From: Rhodoferax_B ferrireducens_A | GTDB taxonomy: Bacteria; Pseudomonadota; Gammaproteobacteria; Burkholderiales; Burkholderiaceae_C | Direction of reading: 5' to 3' | NCBI RefSeq assembly: GCF_031458075.1 | Contig: NZ_JAVDXT010000005.1 | Coordinates: 1-64,000 of the forward strand | DNA: 64,000 bases | Shown: positions 1 through 11,435 of the stretch, piece by piece | How the letters are laid out: every line of letters begins with the position of its first letter | How positions within the stretch are numbered: position 1 is the first letter of the stretch | Notes under the pieces: generated by a model | The model's database searches: none | Told to the model about the DNA's origin: nothing | What the model saw: the letters and a program-made list of their open reading frames with translations, nothing else | Translations under genes and position numbers: made by a program

Positions 1-95
1 AAGGATCAGCACTGCGACTTTTACCTCGCCTTGCCTGACTCGCTGTGATCAGCGAAGCCTTGTATTCTAGCATGCTTTTTCAAGCTTGCTGCAAA
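1..95 (-). repeat. Left copy of the rRNA promoter/leader direct repeat
   Basis: Bases 1-95 are identical to bases 5707-5801, the segment upstream of the 16S gene that carries the rRNA promoter. Here the copy lies downstream of the 5S gene and its terminator, in the same orientation. The copy runs to the window edge, so its true length is unknown. The simplest reading is that it is the promoter region of another rRNA operon lying left of the window. Confidence 0.9.
64..94 (-). promoter_or_regulatory. Probable rRNA promoter of an operon outside the window
   Basis: On the minus strand this copy shows an extended -10 (TGC then TAGAAT, plus-strand 64-69) and a possible -35 TTGCAG (89-94) with a long 19-bp spacer. 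It is the exact duplicate of the promoter at 5770-5800 and points out of the window to the left. Function is inferred from the duplicate. Confidence 0.5.
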
Positions 96-136
96 CGTTT
101 TACGTTTTCTTTAGAGCTTGGAGGTAAGCACTAAAG

Positions 137-166
137 AAAACGCCCAGTCCGCTGGACTGGGCGTTT
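137..166 (-). terminator. Intrinsic terminator of the rRNA operon
   Basis: Read on the minus strand, a 10-bp GC-rich perfect stem (CGCCCAGTCC / GGACTGGGCG) with a 3-nt loop is followed at once by TTTTCTTT. It lies just after the 5S gene, where the operon should end. Confidence 0.9.
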
Positions 167-178
167 CTTGCTGTAATA

Positions 179-293
179 GCCTGACGATGACCTACTTTCA
201 CACGGGAACCCGCACTATCATCGGCGCAGAGGCGTTTCACTGTCCTGTTCGGGATGGGAAGGAGTGGTACCACCTCGCTATGGTCATCAGGCA
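179..293 (-). rRNA. rrf: 5S ribosomal RNA
   Basis: The minus strand starts TGCCTGATGACC and ends with its complement GGTCATCGTCAGG. Between them is the conserved 5S segment containing CCATCCCGAACAGG. Length is about 115 nt. It is the last gene of the operon. Confidence 0.95.
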
Positions 294-305
294 TAACTTG
301 TTGCC

Positions 306-325
306 GCCCTGACATCGGTCAGGGC
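306..325 (-). other. Hairpin in the 23S-5S spacer
   Basis: GCCCTGAC / GTCAGGGC forms an 8-bp stem with a 4-nt ATCG loop between the 23S and 5S genes. It has no T-run, so a processing or structural role is more likely than termination. Confidence 0.5.
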
Positions 326-329
326 AACG

Positions 330-351
330 AATTCATAGAGATTTAATCAGC
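330..351 (-). other. 3' half of the 23S precursor processing stem
   Basis: This segment is complementary to 3550-3570 on the other side of the 23S gene, with a single bulged base. In the transcript the two would close a helix around pre-23S, the usual RNase III target. The pairing is read directly; cleavage is inferred. Confidence 0.7.
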
Positions 352-437
352 TCCGGCATCGCACCGGATATGTTTTTGAATGCGTCACTTGGCATAACTA
401 TTCCTTGATCACACCTGCGTATGTATCAAAGTTATAG

Positions 438-3317
<2,880 letters not shown>

Positions 3318-3489
3318 CTATAACTTTGACGTCTCTTTACAGAAACACCGCCGTTGTCTTCAAGGAATGTTTGATTGGTCTTTCACCAATCGCGTTATGC
3401 CGTAAACAACTACAGCTCTTTCGAGCTTTCATCGTTAATTTTGAATTTCAAACCAAAGTCTGAATATTCGTTTTGACGCAATCAAAAAA

Positions 3490-3549
3490 TTGTCGCTAGC
3501 GGCACGGTCTGCACTAAACCTTTACGAATGTGCAGTTTCCGCTAGCAAC
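3490..3549 (-). other. Long imperfect hairpin in the 16S-23S spacer
   Basis: The spacer between 23S and tRNA-Ala holds an inverted repeat: an outer arm around CGCTAGCGG / CCGCTAGC and an inner arm CTGCAC / GTGCAG. It probably folds in the precursor transcript. The rest of 3318-3688 shows no gene. Confidence 0.5.
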
Positions 3550-3570
3550 GCTGATTAAACTCTATGAATT
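3550..3570 (-). other. 5' half of the 23S precursor processing stem
   Basis: This is the partner of 330-351 (see there): 21 bases pairing with one bulge, lying upstream of 23S in the transcript. Confidence 0.7.
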
Positions 3571-3688
3571 TTTAATGAACAGCCGATCAACCTTTCGGTT
3601 AATTTATATCGATCAATAGATATTGATCAACAACAAAGTAGCCTCGTTAAAAGCCACTTTGGTGTTGAATAAATAAGCACCAAATTAT

Positions 3689-3764
3689 TGGTGGAGGTGA
3701 CAGGACTCGAACCCGCTACCTACTGCTTGCAAAGCAGCCGCTCTCCCAGCTGAGCTACACCCCC
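3689..3764 (-). tRNA. tRNA-Ala (anticodon TGC)
   Basis: The minus strand reads GGGGGTGTAGCTCAGCTGGG at the 5' end, anticodon loop CTTTGCAAG, T-arm GGTTCGAGTCC, and ends with an encoded CCA. Length is 76 nt. It sits in the usual place between tRNA-Ile and 23S. Confidence 0.97.
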
Positions 3765-3790
3765 ACAAAACGGCAGTGTTGTTGAATGGA

Positions 3791-3867
3791 TGGTGGGTCT
3801 GGTTGGTTTCGAACCAACGACCCCCGCCTTATCAAGACGGTGCTCTAACCAACTGAGCTACAGACCC
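3791..3867 (-). tRNA. tRNA-Ile (anticodon GAT)
   Basis: The minus strand reads GGGTCTGTAGCTCAGTTGG at the 5' end, anticodon loop TTGATAA, T-arm GGTTCGAACC, and an encoded CCA end. Length is 77 nt. It is the first tRNA of the 16S-23S spacer. Confidence 0.97.
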
Positions 3868-3944
3868 AAGCCGGTCGCTCTGAGATTCATTTCAAACTAA
3901 ATACGAGACTCAGTTTAAAAATTGTCTTAGCGACAACCTTCCAA

Positions 3945-3962
3945 CAACCGATAAGTGTGGGC
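3945..3962 (-). other. 3' half of the 16S precursor processing stem
   Basis: These 18 bases can pair with 5680-5697 upstream of 16S, 17 of 18 positions including one G-U pair. This is the expected geometry of the pre-16S helix cut by RNase III. Confidence 0.7.
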
Positions 3963-3986
3963 ATTCAAATTTGATTGCAGTTTCCA

Positions 3987-5523
<1,537 letters not shown>

Positions 5524-5679
5524 CGATCTTGAATTTTTGCCCCTGACTTTTACCACCAGGGGCCACTCATAAATTGGAATTGACATGAACTTCATTTCTG
5601 ATATTCACATCTTTTTTACTTCATGAGCGTTTGTAGTGCTATGCACTAGTTCCGAAGAACTTGGCAATCGCATTCAAAC

Positions 5680-5697
5680 GCCCACGCTTATCGGCTG
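5680..5697 (-). other. 5' half of the 16S precursor processing stem
   Basis: Partner of 3945-3962 across the 16S gene. The leader between 16S and the promoter also holds a short GCCCCTG/CAGGGGC hairpin (about 5537-5561). Nothing gene-like is visible in 5524-5706. Confidence 0.7.
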
Positions 5698-5706
5698 TAT
5701 ATTTTT

Positions 5707-5801
5707 AAGGATCAGCACTGCGACTTTTACCTCGCCTTGCCTGACTCGCTGTGATCAGCGAAGCCTTGTATTCTAGCATGCTTTTTCAAGCTTGCTGCAA
5801 A
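5707..5801 (-). repeat. Right copy of the rRNA promoter/leader direct repeat
   Basis: A 95-bp perfect match to bases 1-95. It lies about 185 bp upstream of 16S and carries the probable promoter of this operon. Beyond 5801 the two copies diverge. The remaining stretch 5802-6121, between this element and the uup gene, shows no convincing gene; an AT-rich TATAAT at about 5879-5884 (minus) could be a second, upstream rRNA promoter but has no clear -35. Confidence 0.9.
5770..5800 (-). promoter_or_regulatory. Probable rRNA operon promoter
   Basis: Minus strand: TAGAAT (-10, plus-strand 5770-5775) preceded by TGC, i.e. an extended -10, and TTGCAG (5795-5800) 19 bp upstream as a weakly spaced -35. 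It is correctly placed and oriented for the 16S-23S-5S transcript. Confidence 0.55.
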
Positions 5802-6121
5802 AAACTTGTTTTTTGCTTACCTGCCGCAGAACGCTTTCGTTTAAAACTTGGCGCTTGCTGCGTTTAGCAGAGCCTCGAATTATATACTGGTTTTCACCAA
5901 CTTCCGAGCCATCTGCGACCTTTTGATTTGCTTTCGCATCCTGCATATTTCTACGCATCATCAGGGCAGCTTTCGACTTTAGCACTGTTTCGACGCACAA
6001 CACAACCCACACGGCAATTTCTCTCAACTACACCGTGAGCGTGGCGTCATCTTTACATATATAAGGCCTGTTTAGCCGCCCTATACAGGCACAAACCCGC
6101 AGGCCGGATAATCCCCCCAAC

Positions 6122-8029
6122 ATGGCACTCATTACCCTACTCGACGCCCAACTGGCTTTTGGACACGTCGCACTTCTCGATAAAGCCGCTTTTTCCCTTG
6201 AAACCACGGAGCGTGTGGGCCTGATCGGCCGCAACGGGGCGGGTAAATCGTCCATGCTCAAGATCTTGGGCGGACTGGAGAAGCCCGACGACGGCACCAT
6301 GCACGTACAGCAAGGTCTGCGTATCGCCTATGTGGCCCAGGAACCGCTGCTGGACGCGGACGTCAGCGTCTTCAAAGCGGCCAGTGTCGGCCTGGCCGCG
6401 GTGATTGAAGCGCGGGACCTGTATTTGTCGGGCGCCGATGGCGTGGATCTGGATGCACTGCAGTCGCAGATTGAAGCCTTTGATGCCTGGAACTGGGAGC
6501 AACGCGTAGAAGAAACCCTGCACCGCCTGCACCTGGACCCGGATGCGATTGTCGGCACACTGTCGGGTGGCACCAAGAAACGCGTGGCCCTGGCCCAGGC
6601 GTTGGTCGCCAAGCCCGACGTGCTACTGCTCGATGAGCCGACCAACCACTTGGACCTGGACTCCATCGAATGGCTGGAAGACCTGTTGATCGACTTCAAC
6701 GGCAGCCTGATCACCATCACCCATGACCGCAGCTTCCTGAACCGCGTAGCCACCCGGATTGTGGAGCTCGACCGCGGCAAGCTCAACTCCTACCCCGGCA
6801 ACTTCGAGCAGTACGTGCTGCAGAAGGAAGAGCAGCTGGCGCAAGAGGCGGTGATTTCCGCCAAGGCCGACAAGCTGCTGGCGCAAGAAGAAATCTGGAT
6901 CCGCAAAGGCGTGGAAGCCCGCCGCACCCGCAGCCAAAGCCGCATCAGCCGCCTGGAAGCGCTGCGCGACAGCCGCGCCAAACGCCGCGAAGCCCAGGGC
7001 AGCGTGAACCTGGACGTGGCCTCGGGCCAGTCCAGCGGCAAGATCGTTGCCGAGCTCACCGATGTCAGCAAATCCTTCGGCGAAAAGATCATCGTCAAGG
7101 GTTTCAGCGATGTGATTCTGCGTGGCGACAAGGTCGGTTTTCTGGGCGCCAACGGTGCCGGCAAAAGCACCTTGCTCAAGCTCATTCTGGGCGAAATCCA
7201 GCCCGACAGTGGCAAGGTGCGCCAAGGGGCGAACCTGCAAGTCGCCTACTTCGACCAGATGCGCAATGCGCTGGATCTGGACGCCACGCTGGAAGACTTC
7301 ATCAGCCCCGGCAGCGAATGGATCGAGATTGGCAACCAGCGCAAGCACGTGAAGAGCTATCTGAGCGACTTCCTGTTCTCCCCGGCGCGCGCCAACTCCC
7401 CGGTGCGCTCGCTGTCGGGTGGCGAACGCAACCGCTTGCTGCTGGCACGCTTGTTCGCCCGCCCGGCGAATGTGCTGGTGCTCGACGAGCCGACCAACGA
7501 CCTGGACATCGACACGCTGGAACTGCTGGAAGACCTGCTGCAGAACTACGATGGAACCGTGTTCCTGGTCAGCCATGACCGCGCGTTTCTGGACAACGTA
7601 GTGACCAGCATCATCGCCCACGAACCCGAGGAGCGGCCCGGCTTCTGGCGCGAGTACGAAGGCAGCGTGCAGGACTGGCTAATCCAGAGCAAGCGCGCCA
7701 AACTGATCACCGAAACCAACCGCAAAAATACGCCACAGCGCACATTAGATCTACCGGTGGCGCTAGCAAATACAGAGCAAAAGCCAGTGGCGGCGGTTGC
7801 CGTGACCAAAGCCCGCAAGCTCAGCTTCAAGGAGCAGCGTGAGCTCGATGGCCTGCCGGAGCAGATTGCGGCGCTGGAGCTGGAACAATCCGGCATCACC
7901 GCCGAACTGGCCGATGGCAGCATCTACAGCAAGGACGCCGCCCGCGCTGCGACCCTGGTGCAACGCAATGCCGCGATCGACGAACTGCTGCTGGCGGCGC
8001 TGGAGCGCTGGGAAATGTTGAGCGCCTAA
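6122..8029 (+). CDS. uup: ABC-F family ATP-binding protein, Uup type
   Basis: A cytosolic ATPase of 635 residues with two ABC domains and no membrane segments. ABC-F proteins act on ribosomes or on DNA metabolism; Uup is linked to transposon excision and ribosome handling. Walker A GRNGAGKS is at 36-43, with a first signature LSGGTKKR and DEPTNHLD; the second domain has GANGAGKS, LSGGERNR and DEPTNDLD. The lysine/arginine-rich linker is present. The C-terminal tail around KLSFKEQRELDGLP is the helical extension typical of Uup, which separates it from EttA and YheS. It is a single gene on plus, convergent with cheB, with no functional link to flagella. A stem-loop follows it. Confidence 0.92.
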   Translation: MALITLLDAQLAFGHVALLDKAAFSLETTERVGLIGRNGAGKSSMLKILGGLEKPDDGTMHVQQGLRIAYVAQEPLLDADVSVFKAASVGLAAVIEARDLYLSGADGVDLDALQSQIEAFDAWNWEQRVEETLHRLHLDPDAIVGTLSGGTKKRVALAQALVAKPDVLLLDEPTNHLDLDSIEWLEDLLIDFNGSLITITHDRSFLNRVATRIVELDRGKLNSYPGNFEQYVLQKEEQLAQEAVISAKADKLLAQEEIWIRKGVEARRTRSQSRISRLEALRDSRAKRREAQGSVNLDVASGQSSGKIVAELTDVSKSFGEKIIVKGFSDVILRGDKVGFLGANGAGKSTLLKLILGEIQPDSGKVRQGANLQVAYFDQMRNALDLDATLEDFISPGSEWIEIGNQRKHVKSYLSDFLFSPARANSPVRSLSGGERNRLLLARLFARPANVLVLDEPTNDLDIDTLELLEDLLQNYDGTVFLVSHDRAFLDNVVTSIIAHEPEERPGFWREYEGSVQDWLIQSKRAKLITETNRKNTPQRTLDLPVALANTEQKPVAAVAVTKARKLSFKEQRELDGLPEQIAALELEQSGITAELADGSIYSKDAARAATLVQRNAAIDELLLAALERWEMLSA

Positions 8030-8044
8030 ACGCTATTATTTACA

Positions 8045-8080
8045 TAGCTGGTGGCGCTTATCAAATAAGCGCCAGATGCC
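8045..8080 (+). repeat. Dispersed hairpin repeat, copy 1
   Basis: A 9-bp perfect stem (TGGCGCTTA / TAAGCGCCA, loop TCAAA, 8052-8074) is embedded in TAGCTG...GATGCCA. The same arrangement recurs at 33088-33118 and 36640-36675. It lies between the convergent uup and cheB genes. There is no T-run, so it is not a classical terminator, though it might attenuate read-through. Confidence 0.6.
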
Positions 8081-8103
8081 AATTACCCATAGGGAATGCG
8101 GCA

Positions 8104-9207
8104 TCAAATCCGGTTGTGTAGCCGATCGCCGCTCGCCCCGAGCTTGGCCAACAAGGCCGGGGCGATCTTGTCGAGCGGCAGCACTTCATCGGCCGCACCA
8201 TGTGCAATGGCTTCGCGCGGCATGCCGAACACGACACAGCTGGCTTCATCTTGCACGTAGTTGTAGCTGCCTTTGTCGCGCATTTCGCGCATGGCGCGCG
8301 CGCCGTCGTTGCCCATGCCCGTGAGCATGATGCCGTAGGCGTTGCGACCAACCATCTCGGCACAGGACAGGAACAGCACCTCAACCGAGGGCCGGTGACG
8401 GTTGACGGGTTCGGCATCTTCCACCACGGCCACGTAGTTGGCACCGCTGCGGTTGATGCGGAACTGCTTGCCGCCCGGCGCGATGTACGCATGGCCGGGC
8501 AGGATGCGCTCGCCATGGACCGCCTCTTTGACCGTGATCTGGCACAGGCTGTTCAAGCGCGCGGCAAAGCTGGTGGTAAAGCCTGGCGGCATGTGCTGGG
8601 TGATGACGATGGCCGGCGAGTCGGCCGGCATGTGGACCAGAATCTCCTTGATGGCTTCGGTGCCGCCCGTGGAGGCGCCGATGCAAATCATCTTCTCGGT
8701 CGACAAGCGGCCTATCAACGAGTTGGTGGGACGCGCGGCCGAGGCAGCAGCGGGTACGGCGGTAGAGCCGGGAGGGGTGAGCACGGGCAACAACGGACGG
8801 CGGAACTTGGCCACCGCAGCAACGCGCACCTTGTCGACGATTTCCGAGGCCAGCTCTCGCAAGCCGCTGGCCAGGCCGATACGCGGCTTGGCGACAAAGT
8901 CCACCGCCCCCAGCTCCAGCGCGCGCATGGTGACTTCAGCGCCTTGGGCGGTCATGGTCGAAATCATCACCACCGGCATGGGCCGCAGGCGCATCAAACG
9001 GCCCAGGAAGTCGATGCCGTCCATGCGCGGCATTTCCACATCCAGCGTGATCACGTCAGGATCGAGGTCGCGAATCATTTCGCGCGCAATCAGCGGGTCG
9101 TTGGCCGCACCGATGCACTCCATATCAGCCTGCCGGTTAATGATTTCGGTCAGCAGACTGCGCACCAAGGCCGAGTCGTCCACCACCAACACACGGATCT
9201 TCTTCAT
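8104..9207 (-). CDS. cheB: Chemotaxis protein-glutamate methylesterase/deamidase CheB
   Basis: Removes methyl groups from chemoreceptor glutamates and deamidates glutamines, resetting sensitivity when phosphorylated by CheA. The N-terminal receiver has DD near residues 10-11 and phospho-acceptor D56 in LDVEMPRMDG. The C-terminal methylesterase has the triad S179 (GASTGG), H205 (TQHMPPG) and D301 (GMGNDG). 367 residues, normal length. ATG at 9207 was chosen because AGGTAGAG precedes it; a GTG one codon upstream is possible. It is the last gene of the che operon, 12 bp after cheD. Confidence 0.96.
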   Translation of the reverse strand: MKKIRVLVVDDSALVRSLLTEIINRQADMECIGAANDPLIAREMIRDLDPDVITLDVEMPRMDGIDFLGRLMRLRPMPVVMISTMTAQGAEVTMRALELGAVDFVAKPRIGLASGLRELASEIVDKVRVAAVAKFRRPLLPVLTPPGSTAVPAAASAARPTNSLIGRLSTEKMICIGASTGGTEAIKEILVHMPADSPAIVITQHMPPGFTTSFAARLNSLCQITVKEAVHGERILPGHAYIAPGGKQFRINRSGANYVAVVEDAEPVNRHRPSVEVLFLSCAEMVGRNAYGIMLTGMGNDGARAMREMRDKGSYNYVQDEASCVVFGMPREAIAHGAADEVLPLDKIAPALLAKLGASGDRLHNRI

Positions 9208-9219
9208 CACTCTACCTGG

Positions 9220-9972
9220 CTAAAACAAATCGACAGAACCACCGGACGTTGACTGCACCACCGTGGCCACATTGCCACGCCGCTCGTTGACTGCCTGGTC
9301 CGGATGGGCATGGGCCAGTCGCTTGACCATGGCCTTGCCGGTTACCGGAAAAAAACACACTTTGCGCGGATAAATGTCCAACACGTCTTGCGACAACAGC
9401 GGAATCCGCTCGGTGTGCAAATAATCAATCACGAACTGGGTATTGCGCTCACCCACATTCATGGTGGTGAAGTTGGACATCACCTGGCCGCCGCCAAAAA
9501 TCTTGGCCTGCATGGTTTCACGGCGGGCGCCGTTCTTGAGCATTTCGTTGATCAACAACTCCATGGCGTAGGAGCCGTAGCGCCCGGCCCCGATACCGTC
9601 TTCGCCATCGGGCAGCATGAAGTGGTTCATCCCACCCACCTGCGCCCGGGTGTCCCACAGGCAAGCTGCGATGCACGAACCCAGTACCGTCATGATGACC
9701 AGGTTTTCGTCCGACACAAAATACTCGCCGGGCAAGACCTTGACGGCATTGAACTGAAAGTGGTGGTCGGCGTAAAAAAATGATGCCTCCCCGGGCTTGC
9801 GTGGACGAGCCTTAAGCTGTTCTATCGTGCTATTGCGCTCGCTCTGGGGGCGCCCCACCGGCGTACTTCCTACGCGCAGGGCCCGCCGGCGATCAGCGTC
9901 AGGACCGATGGGGAACTCGCCCGCAGCCATGCGCTGGGCAAGCGTGGGACCGGAGGTTCTAGGAATGTCCAT
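9220..9972 (-). CDS. cheD: Chemoreceptor glutamine deamidase CheD
   Basis: Deamidates receptor glutamines. The catalytic Cys lies in VLGSCIAACLWD and the His in GGMNHFMLPD, as in the CheD family. About 250 residues, longer than minimal CheD (about 160) because of an N-terminal extension of roughly 65 polar residues and a C-terminal tail. ATG at 9972 is preferred; a GTG at 10011 in frame is the alternative, and neither has a strong ribosome-binding site. The protein ends GGSVDLF, very like the end of the CheZ-like protein at 13984-14430. It lies between cheR and cheB. Confidence 0.93.
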   Translation of the reverse strand: MDIPRTSGPTLAQRMAAGEFPIGPDADRRRALRVGSTPVGRPQSERNSTIEQLKARPRKPGEASFFYADHHFQFNAVKVLPGEYFVSDENLVIMTVLGSCIAACLWDTRAQVGGMNHFMLPDGEDGIGAGRYGSYAMELLINEMLKNGARRETMQAKIFGGGQVMSNFTTMNVGERNTQFVIDYLHTERIPLLSQDVLDIYPRKVCFFPVTGKAMVKRLAHAHPDQAVNERRGNVATVVQSTSGGSVDLF

Positions 9973-10038
9973 AGTCTTTATTCGTCCAACGCAGCTGCGT
10001 GGCCCGCACACGGAAAGCCCGACCAGCGGGGGCGGTTG

Positions 10039-10896
10039 TTAGCAACGCTCATAGCTGGTCTTTCCCCGCAAAGTAAACAAATCGCGCGACTCGCTGAAGT
10101 TTTCTGCGTGGCCTACAAACAACATCGCCCCAGGTTTCATCACGCGATGGATGCGCTCCAGCACTGCGCGCTGGGTGGGGCCATCAAAGTAAATCATGAC
10201 GTTGCGGCAAAATACCACGTCGAACGGCTCACGGAACGGCCAGTCGTCGCGAATCAGGTTGACGCTGATGAAGTCGATCATGCGGCGCAGCTCGGGCTTG
10301 ATACGCACCAACCCGGCGTTGTCGCCTTTGCCGCGCAACAGGAATTTCTGCATGCGCCCCTGGTCCAGCCCCTTGAGGTTCTCCAGCCGGTAAATGCCTT
10401 GTGCGGCCGACGCCAGCACCTTGGAGTCGATGTCGCTGGCCACCAATTTGAAACTAGCATTGGCCCCCAGGGACTCCAACGCCGTCATGGCAATCGAATA
10501 CGGCTCCTCTCCCGTCGACGAGGCACTGCACCAGACATTCCACGGCGCGCCCGCAGGCTTGGACTTGAACAAGGTGGCCAGAATTTCAAAATGGTGCTGT
10601 TCGCGGAAAAAGGCCGTGAGGTTGGTCGTCAAGGCATTCACAAACTCTTGCCACTCAGGGCCATCGGTTTGTTCCAGCCACCCCAAATAATCCCGAAAAC
10701 TGCTATGCCCGGTATCGCGCAGGCGGCGCGACAAACGGCTATACACCATGGCGTGCTTGCCATCGTGCAGCTTGATACCGGCATGCTTGTAGATCAGCGA
10801 CTGGACGCGTGCGAAATCGGCGTCCGTCCAAACGAATTCACGCCCCTCCAAAATGGGGCCATTGCCGGCCGCGGCAGGGGAGTGGCTAGGCAACAT
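10039..10896 (-). CDS. cheR: Chemotaxis protein methyltransferase CheR
   Basis: S-adenosylmethionine-dependent methylation of receptor glutamates. 285 residues: an N-terminal helical domain (about 20-95) followed by a Rossmann domain with the SAM motif SASSTGEEPYS and the later VFCRNVMIYFD, both hallmarks of CheR. It follows cheW by 12 bp and precedes cheD, so it belongs to the same transcript. The first 15 residues are unstructured and the start could lie slightly downstream. Confidence 0.96.
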   Translation of the reverse strand: MLPSHSPAAAGNGPILEGREFVWTDADFARVQSLIYKHAGIKLHDGKHAMVYSRLSRRLRDTGHSSFRDYLGWLEQTDGPEWQEFVNALTTNLTAFFREQHHFEILATLFKSKPAGAPWNVWCSASSTGEEPYSIAMTALESLGANASFKLVASDIDSKVLASAAQGIYRLENLKGLDQGRMQKFLLRGKGDNAGLVRIKPELRRMIDFISVNLIRDDWPFREPFDVVFCRNVMIYFDGPTQRAVLERIHRVMKPGAMLFVGHAENFSESRDLFTLRGKTSYERC

Positions 10897-10908
10897 AGGC
10901 TAGGCAGC

Positions 10909-11388
10909 TCAGTCGGCCGACAAGCCCATTTCCGGCCCGGACATGAGGCGCTCAATGTCCAGCAAGATCAACATGCGGTCACTGACCGAACCCAGGCCCA
11001 GGATGCAGCCGTTGTCAATAATGCTCTCGATATCGGGGGCGGTTTTGATGCTGTCTGCCGCGAGTTCCAGCACATCGCTGACCGAATCCACCACGATGCC
11101 GACGATGCGGCTGCGCAAATTCAAAATGATGACAACAGTGAAGCTGTTGTACTCGGCCTCGGAGCAGTTGAACTTCAGCCGCATGTCCACGATGGGCACG
11201 ATGGTGCCGCGCAGATTGACCACCCCTTTAATGAAGGTGGGGGCGTTGGCAATCCGCGTGGGCGGCTCGTAGCCACGAATTTCCTGCACTTTCAGAATGT
11301 CGATGCCGTACTCTTCCTGGCTGAGCCGGAAGGTCAAATACTCGCGCGCTGCGGTGGTCAAATCACCAACCCGTTCCATTGCACCCAT
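10909..11388 (-). CDS. cheW: Chemotaxis coupling protein CheW
   Basis: Scaffold linking receptors to CheA. 159 residues with a single CheW domain: REYLTFRLSQEEYGIDILKV at the start and the conserved VVNLRGTIVPIVDMR and IVGIVVDSVSDVLEL blocks. ATG at 11388 is chosen because AAGGAG sits 6 bp before it; an in-frame ATG 18 bp upstream lacks such a site. It lies between cheA and cheR. Confidence 0.96.
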   Translation of the reverse strand: MGAMERVGDLTTAAREYLTFRLSQEEYGIDILKVQEIRGYEPPTRIANAPTFIKGVVNLRGTIVPIVDMRLKFNCSEAEYNSFTVVIILNLRSRIVGIVVDSVSDVLELAADSIKTAPDIESIIDNGCILGLGSVSDRMLILLDIERLMSGPEMGLSAD

Positions 11389-11435
11389 GTCACTCTCCTT
11401 CAACATCTACTCGTTTGTACTGCTTGGCCAGGCGC

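Noticed and set aside
5773..6027. An 84-codon open frame on the minus strand upstream of the rRNA operon
   Set aside because: It overlaps the rRNA promoter repeat, has no ribosome-binding site and resembles no family I know; open by chance.
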